Below the pieces are notes generated by a model that was not told the origin of the DNA, searched no databases, and was given only the letters and a program-made list of their open reading frames with translations. Positions 52,326 through 61,317 of a stretch of DNA of 64,000 nt are shown here, piece by piece. Positions within the stretch are counted from its first letter, which is position 1. Each line of letters opens with the position of its first letter. The position numbers were made by a program, and so were the translations under genes. Source of the DNA: Bacillota bacterium (GTDB lineage: Bacteria > Bacillota_I > Bacilli_A > RFN20 > CAG-826); contig JAEWMX010000013.1 in the NCBI GenBank assembly GCA_023393065.1, positions 5,689 through 69,688 of the forward strand, in the 5' to 3' direction.

Positions 52326-53732
52326 TCAGGAGAGCGACTCCGCGTTGATGGGCTCGTCGTCTTGTAGGCTAATTTGCTCTTTTAGTTTTTGCTGCTCTTT
52401 GGCATCGATGCGATAAGATAAAGAAATTAGCGAGCCAATGCCGAGTAAAATCAGAGGGGCGAGAGCCATAATAATGCGAATCGCTAAAAGCGAACTATCC
52501 GGTTGTGTGAGGATCGGCGGTTGTCCCGGCACCCTTTCTTTAAAACCGGCAAGGCCCAAGATAAACATAGCAAACGATAAACCGAGAGCTTGGGCAATTT
52601 GCGAGACAAAGTTGGAAAAACCACTCATCTGACCTTCGATTCTCTTTTTAAACTTCAACTGGCCAGCATCGGCGACATCGCCGAACATTGTGTGGGGAAT
52701 TAATCCGGGGGCACTGATGCCAAACCCCATCACGACCGCTAATATGTAGATGACGATGGGGTTGACATTAGCTGGAACAAAGAAGAGTCCGATAGCTGAG
52801 ACAATCCAGATAATCGCTCCAAAGCGATAGGTAAAAGCCTTGCTAAACTTCTCGATCATTTTTAAATAGAAAGGTAAGGCGACAATTTGCGTAAAGAACA
52901 TTAAAGCCGCGGCAATTGTTCCGACCATCGAAGTGCCTCCGCTCGCGGTGACATCTTTGATGATATAGAAATCGATGTAAAAGAAGAAAAGACCGCTCAT
53001 GACCGACATGGCGATTTGCATAAACAAGAACATGCCGAGATACTGGCGGAATGGTTTTAATTTCAAGGGTTCGGCCAAAGCTTTAAAAGATAATTTGGTT
53101 TTGACAATCGGGCTTTTAATCTCTTCCTTGGCAAAGAGACCACTCAATAAAATGCTGATGCCAAAAAAGATGCCGAAACTGAGGCTCATCACCTGATAGC
53201 CAATTCGCGGATCGGCAAAGGAATCGACAATAATTTTCGGGACGGCAACGCATATAATCGATGAGAAGATGCTAAAAGCGAGGCGGTAGGAATTAAATGA
53301 GGCCCGGTTTTGATAGTCCCTTGAAATCTCGCTAGCCAAAGAGAAATAGGGAATCATAATCGTCGACTGGACAGCTACAAAAATTAAGTAAGCGAGGAGG
53401 ACGGCGATGACTTGCAGCGCCTCATTGGAAAAATTAAAAGGGTAAAACATCAAAAACATCGCCACTACGATTAAGGGCGAACAAATAATCAAATAAATTC
53501 TTCTTTTGCCAAATCTTGACTGCGTGCGGTCGGAAATCCACCCGATGATCGGATCGATGACGGCATCGAAAATGCGCGCCACCAAGATGATAAAACTGCT
53601 CCAAAATGGATTGATGCCAACAATAAGAACTAAGAATACGGGATAAAGAAAGTTAATAATATTAAAAGAACCTCCGCCGAAGAGGTCAGCCGAGGCAAAA
53701 GCGAGCTTTCTTGCCAAATTATTCTTTTTCAT
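52326..53732 (-). CDS. GPH-type MFS sugar/cation symporter
   Basis: The 468-residue membrane protein has 12 predicted helices and the GPH-family signature RIFDAVIDPIIGWISDRTQSRFG-type region near residue 55-75 plus SGGSFNIINF. Such symporters import glycosides or hexuronides, but the substrate is not readable from sequence. A GGAGAAATT ribosome site supports the start. It is followed by the PlsC-like gene. Confidence 0.85.
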   Translation of the reverse strand: MKKNNLARKLAFASADLFGGGSFNIINFLYPVFLVLIVGINPFWSSFIILVARIFDAVIDPIIGWISDRTQSRFGKRRIYLIICSPLIVVAMFLMFYPFNFSNEALQVIAVLLAYLIFVAVQSTIMIPYFSLASEISRDYQNRASFNSYRLAFSIFSSIICVAVPKIIVDSFADPRIGYQVMSLSFGIFFGISILLSGLFAKEEIKSPIVKTKLSFKALAEPLKLKPFRQYLGMFLFMQIAMSVMSGLFFFYIDFYIIKDVTASGGTSMVGTIAAALMFFTQIVALPFYLKMIEKFSKAFTYRFGAIIWIVSAIGLFFVPANVNPIVIYILAVVMGFGISAPGLIPHTMFGDVADAGQLKFKKRIEGQMSGFSNFVSQIAQALGLSFAMFILGLAGFKERVPGQPPILTQPDSSLLAIRIIMALAPLILLGIGSLISLSYRIDAKEQQKLKEQISLQDDEPINAESLS

Positions 53733-53886
53733 AATTTCTCCATGATAATTGCATGTCGCTTTTATGTATTTTAAATAAAGAAACGAATTTGGAGAAGAGT
53801 TTTTTAACTTATGGCCTTTTATATAAGGCGATAAGGAGGATGTTTGCTTTAAAATCGGTTAATACGCTATGGGATAGCATTTTATA

Positions 53887-54825
53887 TCACACTTTTATTT
53901 TTTTCTTAATCAGGCTGATAATTTGAAATATAACAAATAGCGAGAGGACAGACCCGGCTAGGTATAAATACATGTATGTCCGGTCGAACTGAACATTAAA
54001 TAATTGCAGATTAAAGCCGTAACTAGTCTTAATTTGCTCGATTACTTCAAGGGGCATCGTCGCCTCCAATTTTGTAAGGATAGGGCGCATTAGCACGACG
54101 CGAAAGAGACCGGTCGCGTGTGAACCAGGAATCAGATTGGCAAAATTTTGAATCGAAAGAGGCAAAATGCTGACCGGCATGTAGGCTCCGATTAGAAAGC
54201 CGATCAGGGCGCTGAAGACGCCGGTGAAAGATGCGGCTGTCGAAGTATGATTAAAAAAGGCTGTTAAACACATAACGAAGATGACGGCGGACAGAGAAGA
54301 TAAAACTAAAATGCCGAATAATTCAAACAGATTTGCGGCCGAAAAGGTCACTCCGCTAGAAATGGCTAAAAAGACGAGGGCGATGATAAGAAAAACGAAA
54401 CTTAAAAACAAGGTGATTACAAAGGCGCTGATAAAATAGCTTAATGTCAGATTGACGAGGCGGACTGGAGAGGCGGTAAAATCATCGACGATGCGCCGCT
54501 CGCGGTCGCTGATAGCCACAAACATGCTATTTAGCGAGATGGTTAGTGAGGAGATGCCGAGGATACCGGATATTACCCACGCATTGGCCACCGTGGCGAT
54601 ATCGGCATCGCTGACCGTTTGTCCCTGCGGAATAAAATTCCTTATCGTATCCATTTGAAAATCGCCCATAAACAAAATGTAAATAACCAGGATTAAAACG
54701 GGCGCCATCATCGAGAAGACAAGCGTCGTCTTGTTTTGAAAGAATATCAAAATATTGCGCTTGGTGAGATGCCAAATGTTATATAAATAATCATCAAATA
54801 GCTTAAAAATTCGATTCTTTTTCAT
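53887..54825 (-). CDS. ABC-2 type exporter permease
   Basis: With the start at 54823-54825 the protein has 312 residues and six hydrophobic segments in ABC-2 layout, including MMAPVLILVIYILFMGDF, RERRIVDDFTASPVR and GAYMPVSILP. It forms the membrane part of the exporter whose ATPase gene overlaps it by 23 bases. The substrate may be a glycan or drug. Confidence 0.88.
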   Translation of the reverse strand: MKKNRIFKLFDDYLYNIWHLTKRNILIFFQNKTTLVFSMMAPVLILVIYILFMGDFQMDTIRNFIPQGQTVSDADIATVANAWVISGILGISSLTISLNSMFVAISDRERRIVDDFTASPVRLVNLTLSYFISAFVITLFLSFVFLIIALVFLAISSGVTFSAANLFELFGILVLSSLSAVIFVMCLTAFFNHTSTAASFTGVFSALIGFLIGAYMPVSILPLSIQNFANLIPGSHATGLFRVVLMRPILTKLEATMPLEVIEQIKTSYGFNLQLFNVQFDRTYMYLYLAGSVLSLFVIFQIISLIKKKIKV

Positions 54826-55747
54826 GATTATCGTCAATTTTCTTTCCCGTCACATTTAAAAAGACATGATCCATATTCCCTTTCAAAACTTCAAAATCAT
54901 CAAATAGAGGGGCGTATTTTTCCACGATTTCAAGAGCGTCCGTCGGCTGGCTAATCGTGACTTCATAGGCATTATTGCGATAGACATAGGTCAGTTTCTC
55001 GCCATCGAGCAACTGATTGATCCGGTCGCTTTCATCAGCAATGATGCGAAGAATATCGCTTGTAAAGCGGCTCTTGAGTTCGTCCGGGCTTCCACTCGCG
55101 CTGATTTTCCCTTCATCGATAATGACTACATGATCGGCTTTGACGACTTCCTCCATGTAGTGAGTTGTCAAAAAGATTGTTAACTCCGTCTTGTTTTTTA
55201 AATCATTTAGCGCATCCCAGACCATGATGCGCGTGTTAGGATCGAGGCCGGTTGTCGGCTCGTCTAAAAAGAGAATTTGCGGATTGTGCAAAAGTGCGCG
55301 GGCGATATCGACTTTGCGCCTTTGCCCACCTGACAATTTGCCATAAGGACGCTTGATAATCGCATGTAAGGCAAGGATGTCGATTAGATAGTTTATCTTA
55401 CCCTCGGCCTCCTTGCGACTCATCGGATAGAGGCTGGCCCGCGAATAGAGATTTTGCAAGACCGTGAGTTCGTTGTCGAGGACGCTCTTTTGAAAGACGA
55501 TGCCGATTTTGTTCTTGATTTTATCGGCATCTTTGTCGGTATTTAAACCATCGATGATGATTTCGCCCGCATCTTTTTTTACGATTGAGCACAAAATGTT
55601 AATCGTCGTCGATTTGCCGGCGCCGTTGAGGCCGAGAAAAGCAAAAAAATCGCCGCGTTTAACGCTGAAATCGATGCCGCGAACAGCTGCGACTTTCCGA
55701 TAGTTTTTCACGAGTCCTCTGACTTCGATAATGTTATTGTTTTGCAT
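54803..55747 (-). CDS. ABC-2 type exporter ATPase
   Basis: The 314-residue ATPase has Walker A GLNGAGKST, the signature YGKLSGGQRRKVD, Walker B LFLDEPTTGLDP and a His switch LTTHYMEEV. A C-terminal regulatory region is typical of DrrA/NodI-type exporters. It overlaps the glycosyltransferase gene by 14 bases and the permease gene by 23, so three genes form one operon. Confidence 0.93.
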   Translation of the reverse strand: MQNNNIIEVRGLVKNYRKVAAVRGIDFSVKRGDFFAFLGLNGAGKSTTINILCSIVKKDAGEIIIDGLNTDKDADKIKNKIGIVFQKSVLDNELTVLQNLYSRASLYPMSRKEAEGKINYLIDILALHAIIKRPYGKLSGGQRRKVDIARALLHNPQILFLDEPTTGLDPNTRIMVWDALNDLKNKTELTIFLTTHYMEEVVKADHVVIIDEGKISASGSPDELKSRFTSDILRIIADESDRINQLLDGEKLTYVYRNNAYEVTISQPTDALEIVEKYAPLFDDFEVLKGNMDHVFLNVTGKKIDDNHEKESNF

Positions 55748-56513
55748 CGCTAATCTTCTTTAATTGCTTTCTAATTTTATAATAAAAATCGTTTGCCACC
55801 AATTTTTCAAAGATTCCGTAAATATGCCTGCCCAAAACTTTTCGTGAAAAAGCGGCGAAGCGAAAGCCGCGTTTTTGCTTTTTGCTATGCCACGAACCGG
55901 CATAATGATGCACGCCGAGAGTATTTGCGGTTCGGTTCTCTTTGAACGTTATATAGCTTATCGGATAAAAATAGTCGCTTGATAGCAACGCGATGTTATC
56001 TTGCACCGAAAAGCGTCCATCCATTTTTCTTTTGTAAAAAAATCTCAGTATGGCGCTGACGGCGTGGACCGAAAAGGGATTGCTATAAAAACCGATGTGA
56101 TGCTCCAAGTCGTAACGGCGCACGAGTTTTTCAAAAACTGGATGCTTGGCTGCGCTGCCTAAAATGGCGGTTCCCACCCAATACTTGCTCTCATAGCACA
56201 TGAAGCAGTCATAATTAAGCATTTGGTCAGGATTTGCGAAAAACTCGAAATCGGTATCGACGTAAATACCTCCATATTCATAGAGGACGACGACTCTAAT
56301 AATATCGGCGGCATAAGCCCAATTGTGAGAATCGATTGCTAAATCGACTAGAGGATGACGGCCGCGAACAAAATTCGATTCATTCCACTCAACTATTTCA
56401 TAATCTGGACAAAACTTTTTCCAGCTTTCGAGACATTTTAAAACGCTTTCTGGCTTTGGTCTGCCCCCGAGCCAAATATAGTGAAGTATTTTTGGTATCA
56501 TCGCTTTTGCCAT
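55734..56513 (-). CDS. GT32-like glycosyltransferase
   Basis: The 259-residue protein has MIPKILHYIWLGG at the start, the DxD-type motif GGIYVDTDFEF, and HHYAGSWHSKK near residue 215. These are features of GT32 (OCH1/capsular) glycosyltransferases that move sugars from nucleotide donors to glycan or lipid acceptors. It sits upstream of an ABC-2 exporter in the same operon, so its product or acceptor may be exported. The start is 56513, or the inner ATG at 56501. Confidence 0.88.
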   Translation of the reverse strand: MAKAMIPKILHYIWLGGRPKPESVLKCLESWKKFCPDYEIVEWNESNFVRGRHPLVDLAIDSHNWAYAADIIRVVVLYEYGGIYVDTDFEFFANPDQMLNYDCFMCYESKYWVGTAILGSAAKHPVFEKLVRRYDLEHHIGFYSNPFSVHAVSAILRFFYKRKMDGRFSVQDNIALLSSDYFYPISYITFKENRTANTLGVHHYAGSWHSKKQKRGFRFAAFSRKVLGRHIYGIFEKLVANDFYYKIRKQLKKISDAKQ

Positions 56514-56561
56514 TTCCCCTTCGAAGACGAGCCCGCCAAAAGCGGTATCTAATTAATTATA

Positions 56562-56771
56562 TCATTCAAATGGCTCGAATTTTTCTAAATCTATATCGTT
56601 TTTGCTAATTTGCGTCGTCCCATCGATGACGCGATATCGCTTTCCTTCTTTGGATTTTATTACATCCCCGATGTGAAAGTTTGATATGACCGGCAAATAA
56701 TAGTGCTTCACTTCAAAACCATGCGGGTAACTTTCGACGATAATAGTCATATATTTTGTTTCTTTTACCAT
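56562..56771 (-). CDS. Small protein of unknown function
   Basis: A 69-residue protein (MVKETKYMTIIVESYPHGFE) with an AGGAG ribosome site; strand-rich, with HIGDVIKSKEGKRYRVID suggesting a small beta-barrel. It lies upstream of the glycosyltransferase. No family recognised. Confidence 0.55.
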   Translation of the reverse strand: MVKETKYMTIIVESYPHGFEVKHYYLPVISNFHIGDVIKSKEGKRYRVIDGTTQISKNDIDLEKFEPFE

Positions 56772-56834
56772 ATTAAATCTCCTAGATGATTGTGTTTCGG
56801 CGATTTTACTATCACTATCGCTTTAACGGTAGTC

Positions 56835-57146
56835 TTAAGACAATGTTTTATTGTTATCGCTTTTCTTTTTTAAATAACAAAAAAGGATCGTCGAAGAAAT
56901 CAGAGCCGCCACAAATCCAACAAAAGCTAAACCTGAGATCAACAAGTAGCCTAATCTACTCCAATTTTGAGAAAGCAAACCGATAACGAGAAAAGCCAAG
57001 GCGATAGCCAATAAAACTCCAGGAAGCAAGAAAACATAGCCCTTTTTTGTTCTGGATAAGGCTCGGCTTATCGGAATGTTAACAATGGCGATTAGCACAA
57101 AGATGCCAATCGCACTCATGATTTGACTCGTTTCGCTGAAATTCAC
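56835..57146 (-). CDS. Small membrane protein (GTG start)
   Basis: The 103-residue protein has three hydrophobic helices (about 8-28, 40-60 and 68-92) and a basic KKKSDNNK tail. It starts with GTG, supported by a GGAG site six bases before it. Function unknown. Confidence 0.6.
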   Translation of the reverse strand: MNFSETSQIMSAIGIFVLIAIVNIPISRALSRTKKGYVFLLPGVLLAIALAFLVIGLLSQNWSRLGYLLISGLAFVGFVAALISSTILFCYLKKKSDNNKTLS

Positions 57147-57402
57147 AATGCGCTCCTCTAGTTTAACTATATATGAAAGAGAGGCCCAAAAAACAACGAT
57201 ACGCTTTGCAACATCGTAGCGCCATGTGTCTCAGTTTGCGCTTGAGGAATGACATCACCCAGTAACATAATATGCCAAATCTCCAAATATAAGTTTCTTA
57301 TCAACCGGGTTTCTCACGATGATAAAAACAAGAGATGATCGCCTCTATTCGAAATATTTCTCGAAGCATCTTTTGGGCTTGCAGGTATCATCAAAATCAG
57401 GC
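57147..57402. other. Gene-free stretch between small membrane gene and tRNA-Glu
   Basis: I see no coding frame with a ribosome site here. Upstream signals for the 103-residue gene probably lie in the left part. Nothing else is recognisable. Confidence 0.4.
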
Positions 57403-57441
57403 AAAAAAAGAAAAAATCTGCCAAACTGCTCCAAGACAGAC
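57403..57441 (-). terminator. Terminator after tRNA-Glu
   Basis: On the minus strand GTCTGTC pairs with GGCAGAT (seven pairs including G-T) followed by a T-rich run of about 14 bases broken by one C. It ends the tRNA-Asn/tRNA-Glu transcript. Confidence 0.7.
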
Positions 57442-57455
57442 TTCAATTCTAACAG

Positions 57456-57532
57456 TGGTGACCCGTACGGGATTCGAACCCATGAATGCATGCGTGAAAG
57501 GCATGTGAGTTAAGCCACTTCTCCAACGGGCC
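57456..57532 (-). tRNA. tRNA-Glu (TTC anticodon)
   Basis: The minus strand gives GGCCCGT acceptor arm, CATGC/GCATG anticodon stem with loop CTTTCAC (anticodon TTC), GGTTCGAATCC T arm and an encoded CCA. It follows tRNA-Asn with seven bases between and is ended by the terminator at 57403-57441. Confidence 0.95.
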
Positions 57533-57539
57533 ACATAAG

Positions 57540-57615
57540 TGGCGCCTACCATAGGACTCGAACCTATGACCGATCGGTTAACAGCCGATTGCTCTACCGA
57601 CTGAGCTAGGTAGGC
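57540..57615 (-). tRNA. tRNA-Asn (GTT anticodon)
   Basis: The minus strand gives the GCCTACC/GGTAGGC acceptor stem, GCTCAGTCGGTAGAGC D arm, anticodon loop CTGTTAA (anticodon GTT), GGTTCGAGTCC T arm, discriminator G and encoded CCA. A small hairpin (GTTATTC/GAATAAC) lies just before its 5' end. Confidence 0.95.
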
Positions 57616-57644
57616 GTGTTATTCAAAAGAATAACGCAAGAAGT

Positions 57645-57673
57645 ATATTATCAAAACGGCTCTGAATATGCAA
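57645..57673 (-). promoter_or_regulatory. tRNA-Asn/tRNA-Glu promoter
   Basis: Minus-strand TTGCAT (57668-57673) and TAATAT (57645-57650) are separated by 17 bases and lie about 30 bases before tRNA-Asn. This is a convincing sigma-A-type promoter between the acpP stop and the tRNA pair. Confidence 0.7.
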
Positions 57674-57680
57674 TCAAGAA

Positions 57681-57911
57681 TTATTCAGTTCCGCACTTCT
57701 TATGAATAGCGCTGATTAGATCGCCAATCGTTTGTAGAGAAGTCATCTCTTCATCAGAGAATTTAATATTGTATTCATCTTCTAACTCGAGAATGAGCTC
57801 TACCATATCCAAGGAATCCAAGCCGTAATCCTTAAGGGTCTTCGCTTCATCAACTTCATCGATGTTCAATTTCTTTTTAAATTTTTCAAGAACGTTATTT
57901 ACTTTTGCCAT
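57681..57911 (-). CDS. acpP: Acyl carrier protein
   Basis: The 76-residue acidic helical protein has the phosphopantetheine attachment motif GLDSLDMVEL with Ser near residue 33. It carries growing fatty acids in type II synthesis. A GAGGT ribosome site precedes the ATG. It stands alone beside tRNA genes and the Tad-like operon, as in many small genomes. Confidence 0.95.
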   Translation of the reverse strand: MAKVNNVLEKFKKKLNIDEVDEAKTLKDYGLDSLDMVELILELEDEYNIKFSDEEMTSLQTIGDLISAIHKKCGTE

Positions 57912-57977
57912 GATTTGACCTCACTTCGTTGTATTATACCAAAAAAGTATCTTTTGTAAGAAGCAAAATGTGCGAAC

Positions 57978-58000
57978 AAAAAAAGGGCATACGCCCTTAT
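57978..58000 (-). terminator. Terminator of the Tad-like operon
   Basis: On the minus strand AAGGGC-GTAT-GCCCTT is followed by seven Ts. It lies just after the 47-residue pilin-like gene and ends the leftward Tad-like operon. Confidence 0.85.
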
Positions 58001-58018
58001 TGGATTTGTAAGTGATTT

Positions 58019-58162
58019 CTATCCTAATTCAACTGGTGCCGTAATTTCGCTAGCGGCTTGATTGGCTGCCGTTGAAAAGGCTGTAATCAATACACCACTA
58101 ATCAACGAAAAAATAGCGATGACAAGCAGGACGCCAAATAATTGTCCTTTGATTTCTGACAT
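58019..58162 (-). CDS. Small pilin-like membrane protein (47 aa)
   Basis: The frame encodes 47 residues (MSEIKGQLFGVLLVIAIFSL) with an AAGGAG ribosome site. A short N-terminus ending in Gly and a long hydrophobic helix followed by a small polar tail (TAANQAASEI) fit a Flp-type or other small pilin. It is the last gene of the Tad-like operon. No prepilin peptidase gene is visible in this window. Confidence 0.65.
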   Translation of the reverse strand: MSEIKGQLFGVLLVIAIFSLISGVLITAFSTAANQAASEITAPVELG

Positions 58163-58177
58163 GTTTTCTCCTTTCTT

Positions 58178-58519
58178 TTAATTGTAAAACCCAATGACAA
58201 CTCCTCGCGTTATCGATATAACTAGAGGTTCGCTGCTCATAATGACGGGCTGGTAAGAGGTCGCCACAGTATATATGTAAGTATCGCCAAAGCGGGGTGT
58301 GCAATTATTTGTACATGTTATTGTTGCATTCGCATATCTTTCGACAAAGAACGAGATTTCCTCATTTATTCCGCCATTTTCAACGATGAGATGACCTGCC
58401 GTCATTGCAACGGCATCAAGGTTTGTATAAATTATCTGAGTATTTATCAAATCAGCGCCAAGAAAAAAGACACTTATTACAAAAAGAAAAGATAGGATTA
58501 GACCGATTTTAGATCCCAC
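58178..58519 (-). CDS. TadE-like minor pilin candidate
   Basis: The GTG at 58517-58519 (GGAG ribosome site) gives 113 residues. An N-terminal membrane helix (GLILSFLFVISVFFLGADL) is followed by a globular part with two Cys in ITCTNNCTP that could form a disulphide outside the cell. This matches TadE/pseudopilin layout. It overlaps the TadC-like gene by 11 bases. Confidence 0.6.
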   Translation of the reverse strand: MGSKIGLILSFLFVISVFFLGADLINTQIIYTNLDAVAMTAGHLIVENGGINEEISFFVERYANATITCTNNCTPRFGDTYIYTVATSYQPVIMSSEPLVISITRGVVIGFYN

Positions 58520-59177
58520 TAATAATATCTCCGATAACCGATACAACTCCGAGGGTAATCATCATCGTGATGAGACCGGCGCCAAGTAATGGTAAAACCA
58601 TTAATGAATCGAATCCTTTCTTTACCTTCTCAACTTCGTCGACATAATGCTGATCGGCAATTTTTGAAAAGATACTTTGAAATTGGAGAATGCGAAGATT
58701 GTCATTTCCTTGCTCCACCATTTGAAAAACGCAAATCATCGCTTGTTCAATCGAATAAGAAGCGAAACGTTTTCCAAATTTGAGAAAGGGAAGGACTGAT
58801 TTATCTTCGTCGATTTGGGCGATGAGTGTTTCTAAATGTCCACGAATGTTTGTTGAGGCAAAAGGGATTAAGGCTTCAAGAGATTGATAGATGTTATAAC
58901 CATTGCGAAGGTATATTTCAAAGTAAGTAAATAGTTTGACGAATTCTTTTTGACTCAAATATGTCTTTTGCATTTTCAAAGTGCCATAGCGATATGACAG
59001 AAAGAAAAAATATAAACCGATGAAAAGAGGTAAGAAGAGTAGCAGTAGATACTGCTTCAGGATGATGACAATTGCCGAGAAGACAATAACAAACGAAACG
59101 GAGATTATTATTTGCTTTTTCGCTTCCTTTGCATATAAAAGCCCTGCCCCGACTATCTGTTTTTCAAATGGTTTCAT
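58509..59177 (-). CDS. TadC-like inner-membrane platform protein
   Basis: About 222 residues from the ATG at 59175-59177. Hydrophobic helices near the N-terminus and at the C-terminus (GAGLITMMITLGVVSVIGD) bracket a T2SSF-type cytoplasmic domain: FEIYLRNGYNIYQSLEALI and MVEQGNDNLRI. It forms the platform for pilus assembly with the TadB-like protein. It overlaps the TadB-like gene by 14 bases. Confidence 0.75.
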   Translation of the reverse strand: MKPFEKQIVGAGLLYAKEAKKQIIISVSFVIVFSAIVIILKQYLLLLFLPLFIGLYFFFLSYRYGTLKMQKTYLSQKEFVKLFTYFEIYLRNGYNIYQSLEALIPFASTNIRGHLETLIAQIDEDKSVLPFLKFGKRFASYSIEQAMICVFQMVEQGNDNLRILQFQSIFSKIADQHYVDEVEKVKKGFDSLMVLPLLGAGLITMMITLGVVSVIGDIISGI

Positions 59178-59874
59178 GATGATTGTTTTCTTGAACAAGT
59201 TGGTGACTAAATTTATTAATAGCTAAATGAATCGAGACAAGGAGCAATGCAAAAAGAAGTGCTGTCATTATAATAACGATTAGGCCATTTAGCATTCGCG
59301 AGTAAAAAGAACTCAATCCAAAGCGCATAAATATCACGATTCCGATTGTAATGGACCATAAAATGAAAAACTCCATCGTTCTTTTTGTCGAAAGAGACCT
59401 AGCGACAATCATCGCTTCTTCAATGCGATTAACCTCCTGAAGTAGTGTCTCTGACATCGTAAGAATATCTCCTCCCTGATCTTCATATAAAGTGAGAATA
59501 TTTAAAAACATGTAATAGATATCAAAGCGAAAATATTTATTTAAATAATCTATTCGCTCACGAATCGCAAGATGCTCAATATATTCAAGTTCGCTTTTAA
59601 ACTGCTCGTCAGCATTCATCGTGGCGTTTTCGAATGCTTCAGCCAGCGAACCCCGAATACTCATCGATAATAAGAAGTTGTTTAAAAACTGTCGGCATTC
59701 GCGTGCACATTTGTATGTTAAGTTTGACCGAACGATCTTTTTCTTTGCGTAAAAAAAGCCATACAAGAAATATGTAATAAATATCGAAATAGCTACATAT
59801 AAATTGCCGCTGGAAACATATCCAAGTGCTCCGCAGATAAGTGCTATTAAAAGAGATAAAAATAGTATTTTCAT
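59164..59874 (-). CDS. TadB-like inner-membrane platform protein
   Basis: The 236-residue protein has N-terminal and C-terminal membrane helices and a cytoplasmic T2SSF-like domain: FLNNFLLSMSIRGSLAEAFE and LYEDQGGDILTMSETLLQE. TadB and TadC proteins pair in one platform. It overlaps the ATPase gene by 4 bases. Confidence 0.75.
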   Translation of the reverse strand: MKILFLSLLIALICGALGYVSSGNLYVAISIFITYFLYGFFYAKKKIVRSNLTYKCARECRQFLNNFLLSMSIRGSLAEAFENATMNADEQFKSELEYIEHLAIRERIDYLNKYFRFDIYYMFLNILTLYEDQGGDILTMSETLLQEVNRIEEAMIVARSLSTKRTMEFFILWSITIGIVIFMRFGLSSFYSRMLNGLIVIIMTALLFALLLVSIHLAINKFSHQLVQENNHHETI

Positions 59875-60935
59875 AAAATGAACTCTTTTATTAATTCCTT
59901 AGCGTGGGGAGATTTTCTAATAAGTGATAAAAGGTAGAGGGACGGCTTTGCAAATATACTTTTATCGCCTCTTTTTTGATAGATAGCATTCAGTTGACTT
60001 GTCGCGTGGTCATATTCAAGGATTTTTGCTAAATAGCGGTAAATCTTGCCGTTAATCGGCACATTTTTTTCGAGGAATAAAAAGTAGCGAAAATGCTCCT
60101 TAATATCATTGAGTGCTTCAGAATATATCGTTTCAGAACCATTCATAAGAATCATGCGAACCATTCGATTGGCTATCGTTTCAGCGCTTTTCGCATGAAT
60201 TGTGGTAATAACAGGATGGCCAGTCATCACCGCATTTAATACATCAAGCATTTCTTTTCCGCGACTTTCGGCGATAATTAGCCAGTCAGGATTGCTTCTT
60301 AAAGCGTTACGAATTAATTCTTGAAATGAGGCTTGGCCAATGTGTGAATTGACTTGCCAGCAGTTTAAATCGATTTTCGCATTTGCCGAATTATAAGTAA
60401 GTTCCTGAATATTGTCGATAACAACAACTCGTGAGTTTATCGGAATCAAGGAAAGAAGATATTTTTGAAGTTCAGTTTTTCCCACCCCTGTCTGTCCGCC
60501 TATGACAATAGAAAGCTGATTGCATATCAATATTTCTAATAAGCGCGAAATGGCTTTGGGCATAAAACATCCATTATCGACTATCCTCGGCACAAGTGAG
60601 CCGATTCTTAATGAAAAAGTAGGAATTTTTTCATCATTAAGCCGCCCAATTGAATAGTGGACAGCGTTCAAGCGAAAACGTCCAAATGACATATCGAGCA
60701 ATGGTTCGGAAAAAGAAAACTGTTTTTCGCCTAGATTTGCAATATGGCGCAGAAAGTCGTTAATTTCATTAACTGAGATGCTTATTTCGCTTTTTTGCCT
60801 TCCTAATTCATTATGTTGATAGAAAATGCTTTTTCCGTTATACGATATATCTGTCACTAAATCATCAATCAAAAGCGGCTTTAAAAATGAATCAGCAACA
60901 TATTCTTCTAAACGTTTAATCTTTTCTCTATTCAT
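59871..60935 (-). CDS. TadA/CpaF-type secretion ATPase
   Basis: With the ATG at 60933-60935 the protein has 354 residues. It shows the CpaF layout: an N-terminal helical region, RFRLNAVHYSIG, Walker A VIGGQTGVGKTE, an Asp box VVIDNIQELTY, Walker B WLIIAESRGKE and a His box TGHPVITTIHAKSAE. It powers assembly of a Tad-like pilus or secretion pseudopilus. Residue usage in motifs is normal. Confidence 0.9.
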   Translation of the reverse strand: MNREKIKRLEEYVADSFLKPLLIDDLVTDISYNGKSIFYQHNELGRQKSEISISVNEINDFLRHIANLGEKQFSFSEPLLDMSFGRFRLNAVHYSIGRLNDEKIPTFSLRIGSLVPRIVDNGCFMPKAISRLLEILICNQLSIVIGGQTGVGKTELQKYLLSLIPINSRVVVIDNIQELTYNSANAKIDLNCWQVNSHIGQASFQELIRNALRSNPDWLIIAESRGKEMLDVLNAVMTGHPVITTIHAKSAETIANRMVRMILMNGSETIYSEALNDIKEHFRYFLFLEKNVPINGKIYRYLAKILEYDHATSQLNAIYQKRGDKSIFAKPSLYLLSLIRKSPHAKELIKEFIL

Positions 60936-61317
60936 GTTGACCAATAGTGAAAGCGAGACTATTTTGATATTTAAATCCGAGCATGAGATCGACTTTTAAC
61001 CCGATAATAACACCATCATATTTACCACTAAATACGTTATTCTCACCGTCTTTATCAAAATAAGAAAAAGCGACTTCGAAATTATCGGTATATGGCTTTA
61101 GGTTTGAAACAAAATATTGTTTGACAGCTTCCTTTAAATATTGCTGATCATAATATGGTTTATCATTTTCTTCTCTATCAATAATCATGACAGCCGTTTC
61201 TAAAATTCCTCTGGGCAACAAATAAAAAGTTCGATTTATGCCACTCAACCTAATTGAAAAAGAGAAACCCGAAAGCATAATACCTAAGACAGTAAAGCAA
61301 ATCCAAACATTAATCAT
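60928..61317 (-). CDS. Pseudopilin-like protein of the Tad-like operon
   Basis: The 129-residue protein has one N-terminal membrane helix (MINVWICFTVLGIMLSGFSF) followed by an extracytoplasmic-type domain. It lies between a secreted protein and the ATPase gene, overlapping both. It may be a minor pilin or a TadE-like component; no family recognised. Confidence 0.55.
   Translation of the reverse strand: MINVWICFTVLGIMLSGFSFSIRLSGINRTFYLLPRGILETAVMIIDREENDKPYYDQQYLKEAVKQYFVSNLKPYTDNFEVAFSYFDKDGENNVFSGKYDGVIIGLKVDLMLGFKYQNSLAFTIGQHE

Noticed and set aside
58098..58304. 68-residue minus-strand frame inside the pilin region
   Set aside because: It lies across two better-supported genes in another frame and has no ribosome site or recognisable protein.
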